A DNA stretch of 64,000 nucleotides, taken from Bacteroidota bacterium. Lineage in GTDB: Bacteria; Bacteroidota; Bacteroidia; Cytophagales; Cyclobacteriaceae. Within the stretch, counting starts at the first letter, position 1. Each line of letters begins with the position of its first letter. Where the stretch lies: assembly GCA_016178785.1 (NCBI GenBank), contig JACOSO010000040.1, positions 32,022 through 96,021 on the forward strand. The letters are read 5' to 3'. Below are positions 35,238 to 44,082 of this stretch, piece after piece. The notes under the pieces were generated by a model. That model was not told the DNA's origin and searched no databases. It saw only the letters and a program-made list of their open reading frames with translations. The position numbers were made by a program, and so were the translations under genes.

Positions 35238-35894
35238 ATGAAAAGAATCTTAATACTCTTAGTTGCATTTCATGCATCGTTCCATTTATCATCTCAGGCT
35301 CTTCCTCATTTATGGGATGAAGTTCAAACCATAAAGAAATTTGATCAGCAGTATCAAACCCCGCCACATCCAATCGTATTTGTGGGGAGTTCTTCCATTA
35401 GAAAATGGGATGACCTTCAACAGGCGTTTGGAAACTACAATGTGCTTAACCGCGGCATTGGTGGGGCTGTGATCAGCGACATTATTTTTTATTTGAATGA
35501 CCTTGTCTTTGTTTATCAGCCCAAGCAAATTGTGATCTATGTTGGAGAGAATGATCTTACCAATGAAAAATTAACAGCCGACTCGATTTTGAACCAAACA
35601 AAAAGATTGTATCAGTTGATACGGGCCAAGCTTCCATCTACGCCTATCATTTACATTTCTTTTAAGCCCAGTCCCTCGCGTGATCGACTTCAGCAAAAGG
35701 CTATTGAAGCCAATCGTTCGATTCAAAAATTTTTCGCTGGTGAAAAGAGCGTAGTCTTTGTTGATATTTATTCGCAGATGTTGCGAAATGGAAAGTCCAG
35801 GCCGGAGCTATTTGTTGAAGATCAGCTACACATGAATACTGCCGGCTATAAAATCTGGGAGGATGCTGTTAAGAAATACCTCATGAAGAAATAA
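35238..35894 (+). CDS. SGNH/GDSL hydrolase, exported
   Basis: The 218-residue protein has a signal peptide (ends LSSQ). SGNH blocks are present: block I VFVGSSSIRKWDDL with catalytic Ser, block II RGIGGAVISD with Gly, block III YVGENDLT with Asn, and block V DQLHMNTAGY with Asp and His. It is a periplasmic esterase or lipase, but the substrate is unknown. It starts 7 bases after the OmpA gene and is likely co-transcribed with it. Confidence 0.92.
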   Translation: MKRILILLVAFHASFHLSSQALPHLWDEVQTIKKFDQQYQTPPHPIVFVGSSSIRKWDDLQQAFGNYNVLNRGIGGAVISDIIFYLNDLVFVYQPKQIVIYVGENDLTNEKLTADSILNQTKRLYQLIRAKLPSTPIIYISFKPSPSRDRLQQKAIEANRSIQKFFAGEKSVVFVDIYSQMLRNGKSRPELFVEDQLHMNTAGYKIWEDAVKKYLMKK

Positions 35895-36912
35895 CAGCAG
35901 CAGTCTCATTTGCGTGAACTTCCGACAAATTGTGTCGAAGTTGCTTCAGGGTTATCATCTTACCGAGTTCCGCATCCCAAAGCTTAAGCCGAAGACAACG
36001 GTATACTTCGAGTGGATTCCATGAAGTTGTTGGCACATTGTCTAATTCAGGCATGCTCTCCATAGCTTCGGGCAAACGGTAAAAAGGAATGCGCGAATTC
36101 AAATGATGCACATGGTGGTAGCCAATGTTACCGGTGAACCAATGCATGAGGGGACTCATTGTCATTCTGCTTGTAGATTTGAGCGCAGCCTGATCGTAAG
36201 CCCATTCGTGATGCTCATGAAAAACAGCTTTAGGAAAATTGTGTTGAGAATAAAAAAGATAGGAGCCAATAGCGAACGCAAGAAAAAACGGAAGGATCCA
36301 ACCAAGAAAAAATATTGTCGCACCGAAAAAATAGAATACAGCAAGGCCTGCAATGAAATGAAGTATCAACGCAATTAATGAATCGATATGTTTCTTAGAA
36401 CTCTCCAAAAACGATTTGAGGTTGAGCCAATAAATAAACAACGTGAAGTAACCCATCAACACCGTGATCGGGTGACGGTTGATCAGATAAAGTCGTTGTT
36501 GCTTTTTCTTTAAGTTTAAAAAATATTTCTTACTGACCAACGGATACGATCCGATTCCGCTTAATGTCAACTTTGAGTTGTGATTGTGATGATGCTCGTG
36601 TGAGCGTTTCCAAATGTTTTCCGGTGCCAACAAATAAATTCCGAGAAATATAAAGATCCAATGCGCCACATCAGAGTTTTGCAAAATAGCGCGATGCTCG
36701 TAATCATGATAAATCACAAACAACCTAACATATAAAAGACCACAAATAATGCTTGATAAAATTCGTGCAGGCAATGGAACGATTTCAAAAAATGCCACAG
36801 CGAAAATAATGGCAGCAAAAGCGAGCGTAATAAGTACCTCAAACCAACTTCGTGATCGGTTTTCGCAGCTAAATTGTTTGCTGTGCAACAGCAATTGTTT
36901 GCCTGAGCGCAT
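35881..36912 (-). CDS. Membrane fatty acid desaturase
   Basis: The 343-residue protein has several membrane helices and the three histidine boxes of di-iron desaturases: HDYEHRA (HxxxH), HEHHHNHN (HxxHH) and HHVHHLNSR (HxxHH). These enzymes insert double bonds into membrane fatty acids. The regiochemistry cannot be deduced. Its 3' end overlaps the converging SGNH gene by 14 bases. It lies next to an LpxL-type acyltransferase, which also acts on lipids. Confidence 0.92.
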   Translation of the reverse strand: MRSGKQLLLHSKQFSCENRSRSWFEVLITLAFAAIIFAVAFFEIVPLPARILSSIICGLLYVRLFVIYHDYEHRAILQNSDVAHWIFIFLGIYLLAPENIWKRSHEHHHNHNSKLTLSGIGSYPLVSKKYFLNLKKKQQRLYLINRHPITVLMGYFTLFIYWLNLKSFLESSKKHIDSLIALILHFIAGLAVFYFFGATIFFLGWILPFFLAFAIGSYLFYSQHNFPKAVFHEHHEWAYDQAALKSTSRMTMSPLMHWFTGNIGYHHVHHLNSRIPFYRLPEAMESMPELDNVPTTSWNPLEVYRCLRLKLWDAELGKMITLKQLRHNLSEVHANETAAVISS

Positions 36913-36982
36913 TTTAAAGACTGGTTTAAGGGTTTAGGCCAGCAAAGGTATCTAAAATGAGGCTAATATTCTTTAATAAATT

Positions 36983-37846
36983 TCAAGCGCGCTTATGCTT
37001 CCATCTGCGGTGTGACCATAGCCAAATCACAGGATCACGAAGAATTTCCTCCTCCAAACGTTGGGTGAATTTTTCCAAAATCTCTCCTTCCTTTGTGTCT
37101 TTGGGGTTTTCAAAGAGCAACTCCGGGATCAATTCATAATACCCTCTCTTGATGCGTTTGACATTAATATACACTACCGGGTAATTGAATTTCACTGCAA
37201 GTTTTTCGGGTCCATTAAAAACCGAAGTATCCTGATGCAAAAAAGTAGTCCAATATGAATTAGCGGAAGAAGCTGCCTGATCAGCAATCAATGCAGTGGC
37301 TGTCACCTTCTTTCGATTGGCCACCATTTCGCGCAGCGTTTGCTCTACAGGTGTGATGCGTGTTCCAAATTTAGTGCGCATGCCTACCATCATCTCTTCG
37401 AAATACACATTCGACAACGGACGGTAAATAACCACCAATTGATATTTTGTATTAAGTGTAAAACTTGGGCCCGCCCACTCCCAGTTTCCGTAATGCCCCA
37501 TCACTATGAGAATGCTTTTTTTCTCTTCATGCATTTTGTCAAGCCAATCCGCTTTGCGATAGATGCACCGTTCGCGCGCTTGGCTCTCGGTCATATGCAT
37601 TGTCTTTAGCGTTTCGAGCGTTAGGTCGCACAGATATCTATAATAGGACTTAGCTAAGGAAAGAATTTCTGCCCCACTTTTTTCGGGAAATGATTTTCTG
37701 AGGTTTTCAAAAACTACTTTTTTGCGGTAGCCCGAAATCCAAAACAAATAATAGAAAACATCGGATAGTTTATAGAGTGCTCCAAATGGCAGAGCAGCGA
37801 TCAGGTAGAGAAAGGGGTAAACAAGATAAAAGACAATTCTTTGCAT
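36983..37846 (-). CDS. Lipid A acyltransferase, LpxL/HtrB family
   Basis: The 287-residue protein has an N-terminal membrane helix (IVFYLVYPFLYLIAALPFG) and the catalytic HX4E motif in MGHYGNWEW. LpxL/HtrB enzymes add a secondary acyl chain to lipid A from acyl-ACP. The usual length and the YELIPELLF / LEEEILRDPVIWLWSHRRWK end fit. It is on the same strand as the desaturase gene, and the two may act in membrane lipid synthesis together. Confidence 0.92.
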   Translation of the reverse strand: MQRIVFYLVYPFLYLIAALPFGALYKLSDVFYYLFWISGYRKKVVFENLRKSFPEKSGAEILSLAKSYYRYLCDLTLETLKTMHMTESQARERCIYRKADWLDKMHEEKKSILIVMGHYGNWEWAGPSFTLNTKYQLVVIYRPLSNVYFEEMMVGMRTKFGTRITPVEQTLREMVANRKKVTATALIADQAASSANSYWTTFLHQDTSVFNGPEKLAVKFNYPVVYINVKRIKRGYYELIPELLFENPKDTKEGEILEKFTQRLEEEILRDPVIWLWSHRRWKHKRA

Positions 37847-37859
37847 ATAGAAATTACAA

Positions 37860-37915
37860 TTGCGGATTGCAAATTACAGATAACAAATTACAGGTTACAA
37901 GTTGCCAATCTGCAA
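37860..37915. repeat. AT-rich inverted repeat
   Basis: TTGCGGATTG at 37860-37869 and CAATCTGCAA at 37906-37915 match with one exception. The stretch between is made of ATTACA-type low-complexity repeats. Confidence 0.5.
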
Positions 37916-37937
37916 TTTGAAATTACAACATGCATTC

Positions 37938-38816
37938 TCAAAGACTCTTCCACAAATACAACGTAGCATATGCCTCCCAGCCCTTATATTTCTTAAAAAT
38001 CCGTTTCACTTGTTCAGGTGATGGTTTCTTTTTCATTCGTTTCAAATTTTTGATGGCATTGTGCAAGCCCGCATCCTCCAAAGGGAAAGCATTCGGATAA
38101 CGAAATGTTTTCATCAGCGCATAGTTGGCCGTCCAATTACCAATGCCTTTAATTTTCATCAGTTCCATTTTAGCCTCATCAAACGAAAGTTTACTTAAAG
38201 CCTCCTTCGAAACAGCGTTGTTTGCAAACGCTTCGCCAATCAATTTTACATACTTGCTCTTCTGGCGCGAGAATTGAAGCGGAAGCAAATCAGTATCGGT
38301 AAGTTGAGAAACAATTTTAGGTTGAGGAAACAAAAAGTAATCGATTCCATTATGATTTACTCGCTCGCCAAATTGCTCAACAAATCGTTGTTTCAGTGTG
38401 TATGCAAACTGCAAATTGATTTGCTGACCAAGCACCGCCCACACTAAAGACTCAAACAAATCGGGTTGACCAATGATACGATAGCCTTTGTACTTCTTCA
38501 CCAGGTCTTTGAGCAATTCATCTTTGAGACCCAACGAATAGAATGGTTTTAAATCCGTTTCGAGGTCAAACCATTCACGAATATATGCGCGAGTATAATT
38601 TTCAATAGCAACAGAAGCGGCTCCCGATAGATTCAAAAAATCAACATTCAAGTATTTATCAGCGTTTTTGATTTGAAAGATAACGAGCTGTTCATTTATT
38701 GATAAAGCCTTAGTGACTGTCTCATCTTCTATACGATGCAAAACTTCACGAGGCGATCGCTTCAGAAACGAAAGGCATAAATCGTAAGAGAAATTTTCTG
38801 GTAGTTGAATATTCAT
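37938..38816 (-). CDS. DNA-3-methyladenine glycosylase II (AlkA family)
   Basis: The start is ATG 38816 (MNIQLPENFSYD); an ATG at 38870 would add an unrelated tail made of a dispersed repeat. The 292-residue protein has the AlkA N-terminal domain and the HhH-GPD core: ESLVWAVLGQQINLQFAYTL and the hairpin KIKGIGNWTANYALM, followed by PNAFPLEDAGLHNAIKNL where the catalytic Asp lies. It excises alkylated purines. It is divergent from the oxygenase gene and adjacent to it, giving an alkylation repair group. Confidence 0.92.
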   Translation of the reverse strand: MNIQLPENFSYDLCLSFLKRSPREVLHRIEDETVTKALSINEQLVIFQIKNADKYLNVDFLNLSGAASVAIENYTRAYIREWFDLETDLKPFYSLGLKDELLKDLVKKYKGYRIIGQPDLFESLVWAVLGQQINLQFAYTLKQRFVEQFGERVNHNGIDYFLFPQPKIVSQLTDTDLLPLQFSRQKSKYVKLIGEAFANNAVSKEALSKLSFDEAKMELMKIKGIGNWTANYALMKTFRYPNAFPLEDAGLHNAIKNLKRMKKKPSPEQVKRIFKKYKGWEAYATLYLWKSL

Positions 38817-38823
38817 TTTGAAT

Positions 38824-38882
38824 CCGCAAAACGCTAAGGCGCAAAGAAAAACAAATTCCTCTTTCGTCATTGCGCCTTGCGG
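38824..38882. repeat. Dispersed GCGCCTTAGCG-type repeat with dyad symmetry
   Basis: CCGCAA...AGGCGCAA (38824-38844) matches TTGCGCCTTGCGG (38870-38882) in reverse with a 7-base insertion. A related sequence occurs at 54298-54323 (CTTTGCGCCTCCGCGCCTTA and GCGGTTAATT). Confidence 0.5.
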
Positions 38883-38953
38883 TTAATTTCTTCAATCATT
38901 TTTTTAGCAACAATCGGGTTGAGCAATTTTATCCATTCGATGACCTTTGATTT

Positions 38954-39650
38954 ATGAAATATATAGGCTTACTCAACTGGAATGAAATCAATCTGGAACT
39001 CAATCAAAAAGGATTCGCGGTAATTTCAGAACTCTTGTCAACAGAAGAATGCGAAGAAATAAAGCAATTGTATTCAAAGCCGATTTACAGAAGTGTTATC
39101 AATATGCAGCGTTATCGTTTTGGTTTGGGTGAGTACAAATATTTCAATTACCCGCTACCTGAAATAATTCAAAATCTTCGTGAGGAATTTTATTCGAAGT
39201 TGGCCGTTGTTGCCAATCAATGGTCGGATGCATTGGCAATCGAAGCAAAATATCCTGCCACGCACAGCGATTTCATTTCTCTTTGCAATAAACAGGAGCA
39301 GCATCGTCCAACGCCTTTGATTCTTCATTATCAAAAAGGTGGATTCAATACGTTGCATCAGGATCTATATGGCGAAGTCTACTTTCCGTTTCAAGTGGTG
39401 ATTGCTTTACCACAACGCGGAAAAGATTATGAGGGAGGAGAGCTCGTAATGACCGAGCAATTGCCGCGTGCGCAATCAAAAGCAAATGTGCTCACCCCTA
39501 AATCAAGGTGATGCTATAATTTTTACCACCAACTTCAGGCCCGTGAAAGGGACTCGCGGTTATTATAAATCAAAAATGAAACATGGCGTGAGCGAAATAA
39601 AATCAGGTGAGCGTTATGCACTTGGAATTATTTTTCATGATGCTACTTAA
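38954..39650 (+). pseudogene. 2OG-Fe(II) oxygenase, Oxygenase-NA family, frameshifted
   Basis: The first frame (185 residues) holds the N-terminal part and the first iron ligands (TLHQDLYGEVYFPFQ, HxD), then stops at 39511. The rest lies in the next frame: QGDAIIFTTNFRPVKGTRG and YYKSKMKHGVSEIKSGERYA, ending IIFHDAT. The break is an extra C in the CCCC run at 39495-39498; with CCC the sequence reads VLTLNQGDAIIF. This family (PF09859) is predicted to repair damaged DNA by oxidative demethylation, as AlkB does. Without the second half the protein loses the distal iron His and the 2OG-binding Arg. Sequencing error or a recent loss are both possible. Confidence 0.88.
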
Positions 39651-39680
39651 TTCTAAATGATCAAATTAGTCAATTAACCA

Positions 39681-39908
39681 ATGTTTAGAAACCGTGATTT
39701 GAGTAGTGTGGGAATCTTTCGATTGATCCGCGGAAGCAAGATTCAATTTGCCGGAAACGCGAAGCTGAAAATCTATGGTCGGTTAAATTGTTGGTCAGGA
39801 AAGCGAATGAAAAAAGAGAACAGAGTTTTCTTTGAAAATGAAACGGAGGCAATTCAACGTGGCTTCCGCCCTTGTAAGCATTGCACGAAGCAGTCTTCAC
39901 TTCACTAA
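39681..39908 (+). CDS. Ada-type metal-binding domain protein
   Basis: The 75-residue protein matches the Ada zinc-binding domain alone. It ends in FRPCKHC, with another Cys in GRLNCWSGKRMKKENRVFF, but lacks the fourth Cys (CxxxC of E. coli Ada becomes a single Cys). It cannot act as a full methyl phosphotriester acceptor in the same way; zinc or DNA binding is still possible. It lies 30 bases after the oxygenase gene, so it is likely part of the alkylation repair group. Confidence 0.8.
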   Translation: MFRNRDLSSVGIFRLIRGSKIQFAGNAKLKIYGRLNCWSGKRMKKENRVFFENETEAIQRGFRPCKHCTKQSSLH

Positions 39909-39951
39909 GTGAATTCTGCAGTTGAGTACCTAAAATCACCGATTAGCAACA

Positions 39952-39990
39952 AATGCCAACTTTTGGCATTACCTTCTTAAAACTTTTAAG
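39952..39990. promoter_or_regulatory. Two adjacent palindromes upstream of the FtsX-type permease gene
   Basis: AATGCCAA-CTT-TTGGCATT (39952-39970) has perfect 8-base arms, and CTTAAAA-C-TTTTAAG (39976-39990) follows. They lie in the 120-base gap between the Ada-type gene and the permease gene, and could be an operator or a weak terminator. Confidence 0.35.
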
Positions 39991-40029
39991 TCTCCTTGTC
40001 CGTCTTAGCTTAGTCGAAACACGTAAGCC

Positions 40030-42438
40030 ATGCTCAAAAACTACCTGAAGACTGCTTTCCGAAACCTTTGGAGAGAGAAAAACAAAACAACATTAAACGT
40101 TCTCGGCCTTACCATTGGGATTGCCGGAAGCCTGGTGCTCTTTTTGTTGATCCGTTACCATAACAGTTTTGACCTCAGCCATTCCAAACATGATCGCATT
40201 TATCGCGTGGTGACCATGTCGGATGGCAACAATGGGAAAGATTACACCAGCGGAATTCCTTCTGTGCTGCCTGACGCATTTAAAAATGATTTTCCCGAAG
40301 CAGAGGAAGTTACATTTGTTTCGTACCGTTCGGGCTCGTTAATCACTATTCCTCAAAAATCGGGAGAGCCCAAACGCTACGAAGAAGGAGTAGGAGTAAC
40401 ATTTGCGCAGGCCAATTTTTTCAAAATATTCGATCGTAAAATTATTTCAGGGGATGTCGTTAATGGACTCGCAAATCCCAATGAAGCGGTAATCTCAAAA
40501 AGTCTGGCTCTAAAATATTTTGGCAAAGAAGATGCCTTAGGCGAAGTTTTAGAATACGATAAAAATCAATATAAAATCACTGCCGTGATGGAAGATGCTC
40601 CATCCAACACAGATTTTCCATTCAGCTTAATGTTATCGTACGCCACTATAAAAAGTGAAACCGAAAAACACGGATGGCACAGTATCTGGAGCGATGAGCA
40701 ATGCTACATCACACTTAAAGTAGGCGTAAATGCAAGCGCCATAGAAAGCAGAATGCCTGCCTTTGTGAAAAAATATTTAGGTGAAGAGAATCGCGACCAC
40801 CAAACATTCGCCTTGCAAGCATTGAGCACTTTTCATTTTGACGATCGCTTTGGCAATTACAATTATAATACGGTAAGCAAATCTATGCTCCTTGCCCTTA
40901 GTGTCATTGCATTGTTTCTAATAATCACAGCGTGCATTAATTTTATTAATCTTTCCACAGCAGATGCAATCAAGCGATCAAAGGAAGTAGGTATTCGCAA
41001 AACACTTGGAAGCACTCGGCAACAGCTAGTGCTTCAGTTTTTGGGAGAAACCTTTTTGATCACACTGCTTTCTGTCAGTCTTGCATTTTTTGTGAGTCTG
41101 CTCTCATTAAAGTTTCTCAATTCGTTTCTGAGCTTAAAGCTTTCTCTCTCGCTCACTGATCCGATCATCGCTGTTTTCACAATCGGCATTACGATTGTTG
41201 TTTCGTTACTTTCAGGCCTTTACCCATCACTCGTAGTTTCCGGTTATCAGCCAGCATTGGCATTGAAAAACAAAATCAGCAATAAAAATTCATCTGGTTA
41301 TTTATTGCGTAGAGGGCTGGTGGTGACGCAGTTTTTCATCTCACAAATTCTAATCATCGGTACCATTGTACTTATCGCGCAGATGAATTACTTCCGGAAT
41401 AAAGAACTCGGCTTCCGCAAGGATGCCATCATTACCGTACCCGTTCCGGTTCGTGAAGAGCCAATAACCTCCGACAGTTCGAAGTCTAGCCGGATGCGCA
41501 CGTTGCGGACCGAAGTGATGCGATTGAAGGGAGTCGAACTGGCTAGCCTCAACAATACTGCTCCCTCATCTAACAGCGTCTCCGGTACAGGTTTTACAAT
41601 TGAAGGCAGTGATAACTTTTATGAAACACAAGTCAAAACTATTGACAGCAGTTATGTCCATCTTTTTGGATTACAATTGGCAGCAGGAAAAAATTTGGCC
41701 GATTATGATACAGCACATGGCTTTATAGTGAATGAGAAGCTAGCATCAACAGTCGGCTATAAGAATCCAAATGAAATTTTAGGGAAAGTAATCCGCATGT
41801 GGGGCAGGAAACTTCCTGTGGTAGGAGTAGTAAAAGATTTTCATACGATGTCTCTTCGCCAACCAATCGAAGCAACCATCATGTTCAATCGAATTAGCAA
41901 TTACGGTTCGCTGGCTGTAAAGATTTCTCCAGTCGGTATGCAAGAGACGATCAAAGAAATTCAAACGAGGTGGGAAGCGCTCTATCCCGATTTTATTTTT
42001 TCTTATGAATTCCTGGATGAATCGATTCGCAAATTTTACGAAGATGAGCAGCGCACCTCTGCCCTGCTCGCTATTTTCACTTCGCTGGCTATTTTTATCG
42101 GATGTCTTGGGTTGTTTGGTCTTGCTTCGTTCATGGCCAACCAAAAGACAAAAGAAATCGGAGTGCGTAAAGTGATGGGCGCAAGTGTGAACAGCATCAT
42201 CATGCTCTTCTCTAAAGAATTTGTCGCCCTGATTATTGTCGGATTTATCGTAGCAGCACCTATGGCCTGGTATTTTGCTAATCAATGGCTTAACCAATTT
42301 GCGTACAAAATTTCCATTGGCCCAATGATTTTCATAATTGGTTTTGTTGCGACATTTTCAATTGCCGTGCTCACGGTAGGCTACCGTTCGTTCAAGGCCG
42401 CCACTGCCAATCCAGTGGATTCATTGAAGTACGAGTGA
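40030..42438 (+). CDS. ABC transporter permease (MacB/FtsX type, two halves)
   Basis: The 802-residue protein has the two-half arrangement common in Bacteroidota: an N-terminal membrane helix (TTLNVLGLTIGIAGSLVLFL), a periplasmic MacB_PCD-like domain (about 45-240), an FtsX core with three helices (about 290-430), then a second periplasmic domain and second FtsX core. Motifs IKRSKEVGIRKTLGSTRQQL and KTKEIGVRKVMGASVNS are the FtsX coupling helices that contact the ATPase. Substrates can be lipoproteins, peptides or signals. No ATPase gene is adjacent; the MacB/LolD-like ATPase at 26587 could serve it. Confidence 0.92.
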   Translation: MLKNYLKTAFRNLWREKNKTTLNVLGLTIGIAGSLVLFLLIRYHNSFDLSHSKHDRIYRVVTMSDGNNGKDYTSGIPSVLPDAFKNDFPEAEEVTFVSYRSGSLITIPQKSGEPKRYEEGVGVTFAQANFFKIFDRKIISGDVVNGLANPNEAVISKSLALKYFGKEDALGEVLEYDKNQYKITAVMEDAPSNTDFPFSLMLSYATIKSETEKHGWHSIWSDEQCYITLKVGVNASAIESRMPAFVKKYLGEENRDHQTFALQALSTFHFDDRFGNYNYNTVSKSMLLALSVIALFLIITACINFINLSTADAIKRSKEVGIRKTLGSTRQQLVLQFLGETFLITLLSVSLAFFVSLLSLKFLNSFLSLKLSLSLTDPIIAVFTIGITIVVSLLSGLYPSLVVSGYQPALALKNKISNKNSSGYLLRRGLVVTQFFISQILIIGTIVLIAQMNYFRNKELGFRKDAIITVPVPVREEPITSDSSKSSRMRTLRTEVMRLKGVELASLNNTAPSSNSVSGTGFTIEGSDNFYETQVKTIDSSYVHLFGLQLAAGKNLADYDTAHGFIVNEKLASTVGYKNPNEILGKVIRMWGRKLPVVGVVKDFHTMSLRQPIEATIMFNRISNYGSLAVKISPVGMQETIKEIQTRWEALYPDFIFSYEFLDESIRKFYEDEQRTSALLAIFTSLAIFIGCLGLFGLASFMANQKTKEIGVRKVMGASVNSIIMLFSKEFVALIIVGFIVAAPMAWYFANQWLNQFAYKISIGPMIFIIGFVATFSIAVLTVGYRSFKAATANPVDSLKYE

Positions 42439-42512
42439 GAAGAAAAGAGAAGTTAAAAAAATGATTGGCTTCTTTTGACTGCGCCAATCAACTAACTTTC
42501 CGTTTTGATTTC

Positions 42513-42893
42513 ATGAAAGATTACAAAAAGTATTTCATCATTCCTGCCCCACCCGAAGATGTGTATCGGGCACTCACACTTCCGGCTACGATTCATTTAT
42601 GGAGCGGTGAAGAGGCCGAAATGTCGACCGAGGCTGGGAGTGAATTTTCTTTATGGGATGGAGGTATTGTAGGAAAGAACATCGAGTTTGTGGAAAACAA
42701 AAAAATCGTTCAACACTGGTACTTTGGCGATCAGCAGGAAGATTCGATAGTAACTATTCTATTGCATACGCATCCATCCGGAACATCTGCCGAACTGCGC
42801 CACACCAATATTCCTGATGAAACGTATGATGACATCGTAGAAGGTTGGAACGAAACTTACTTTGGGTCACTGATCGAGTTTTACGAAGAATGA
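42513..42893 (+). CDS. SRPBCC (AHSA1-like) domain protein
   Basis: The start is ATG 42513 (MKDYKKYFIIPAPPEDVYRA); a TTG 16 codons earlier is in untranslated leader. The 126 residues fit a small SRPBCC helix-grip protein of the AHSA1 type: IPAPPEDVYRALTLPATIHLW, GSEFSLWDGGIVGKNIEF and the C-terminal helix DDIVEGWNETYFGSLIEFYE. Such proteins bind hydrophobic ligands; the ligand is unknown. Confidence 0.85.
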   Translation: MKDYKKYFIIPAPPEDVYRALTLPATIHLWSGEEAEMSTEAGSEFSLWDGGIVGKNIEFVENKKIVQHWYFGDQQEDSIVTILLHTHPSGTSAELRHTNIPDETYDDIVEGWNETYFGSLIEFYEE

Positions 42894-42978
42894 ATCAATC
42901 TTAATGAACATCATTTTTTGATTTCACGATCATACCTTTAATCTTTGTCATTAGTTACTCACTGATCAATAAACCCCG

Positions 42979-43869
42979 ATGAACCTCCTCCACCCTTCTT
43001 CCTGGAAAGACTATGAGCTCATCGACTCGGGCGATGGAGAAAAGCTCGAGCGTTTCGGAAAATTTGTTTTGATCCGCCCTGAACCACAGGCCATCTGGCA
43101 AAAATCAAAATCACAGGAGGAATGGAATAAGCTCGCTCACGCGCATTTCAGTCGCGAGCAAAAAGATCATTTCCGTTTTGGCGATGACGTGAAAGGCGGC
43201 TGGAAGAAAAAAGAATCCATGCCAGACAGCTGGAATGTGAATTATGATTACCAAAATTTATCGCTTACGCTTAGGTTGGCCCTTACCAGTTTTGGCCATG
43301 TGGGCATTTTCCCTGAGCAAGGTGAAAACTGGAATTTTATTTTTGATACTGTTTCCAAATGGAAAGCATCATCGCGTGTGTTGAATCTTTTTGCCTACAC
43401 CGGTGCTGCTTCCGTTGTGGCACGACAAGCAGGTGCCGATGTAACGCATTGTGACGCTTCAAGACCCGGACTGAATTGGGCGAATCAAAATATGCAGCTT
43501 AACAAGCTCGACAATGTTCGCTGGGTATACGAAGATGCATTGAAGTTTGTGAAACGCGAAGCTAAGCGAGGAAACAAATACAATGGCATCATCATGGATC
43601 CTCCGCCCTATGGCCGTGGCCCTGAAGGCGAAAAATGGACGTTGCAAGAAAAATTGGATGAACTTGTTTATCTCAGCAGTCAGTTGCTTGAAGGGAAAAA
43701 CCGGTTTTTCATTTTATCAATGTATGCCGTTGGATTATCAGCAACCGTGGGACTCAATGTCGTAAAGACCCATTTTAATAGGAACGATATTGAGTTTGGT
43801 GAATTTTTCTTGCACCCTAAAAAAGGAAATGATTTGCCTATGGGCACATTCGTGCGATTCAGGGATTAA
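42979..43869 (+). CDS. SAM-dependent methyltransferase (RlmI-like)
   Basis: The 296-residue protein has a Rossmann methyltransferase core: motif I VLNLFAYTGAASVVA, then VTHCDASRPGLNWANQN, and motif IV with the NPPY-like DPPPYGRGPEG. DPPPYG-type motifs are found in enzymes that methylate RNA bases or protein side chains. There is no PUA domain at the N terminus, unlike RlmI, so the target (rRNA or other) is not fixed. A promoter-like pair (TTTTTTG at 42914, TAATCTTTG at 42939) lies upstream. Confidence 0.85.
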   Translation: MNLLHPSSWKDYELIDSGDGEKLERFGKFVLIRPEPQAIWQKSKSQEEWNKLAHAHFSREQKDHFRFGDDVKGGWKKKESMPDSWNVNYDYQNLSLTLRLALTSFGHVGIFPEQGENWNFIFDTVSKWKASSRVLNLFAYTGAASVVARQAGADVTHCDASRPGLNWANQNMQLNKLDNVRWVYEDALKFVKREAKRGNKYNGIIMDPPPYGRGPEGEKWTLQEKLDELVYLSSQLLEGKNRFFILSMYAVGLSATVGLNVVKTHFNRNDIEFGEFFLHPKKGNDLPMGTFVRFRD

Positions 43870-43994
43870 AATTCCCAAAAACAACTCAGCAAAAGAACTT
43901 CTTTAGGGCCAGCGGCTACATTGAAATATTTAGATCGATTTGGATTTTGCGCGAACACAAAGTTTTGGCATATTTGCACCCCAGTTTTTCAAAT

Positions 43995-44080
43995 GCCTAA
44001 GTGGCAGAACTGGTAGACCCTCCTTCGCGAATGCTTCGGAGGGCAGGCGCGCACAGAGCCTCTTAAAAGATGTGACCACT
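43995..44080 (+). pseudogene. Broken tRNA-Leu copy with 30-bp hairpin insert
   Basis: The first 24 bases (43995-44018) match the tRNA-Leu at 44083 with one change (G to A). A 30-base insert at 44019-44048 (arms CCTCC and GGAGG, then GCAGGC) follows. GCGCAC then resumes in register at 44049-44054. The anticodon arm that follows (TCTTAAAAG) is degraded and may derive from a UAA tRNA-Leu, and the T arm is missing. It cannot fold as a working tRNA. Confidence 0.75.
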
Positions 44081-44082
44081 TT

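Noticed and set aside
38817..38870. Longer AlkA start at 38870
   Set aside because: The extra 18 residues come from a dispersed repeat and do not resemble the family N terminus.
41779..42297. Antisense frame of 172 residues opposite the FtsX permease
   Set aside because: It lies wholly within a well-supported permease gene and has no family features.
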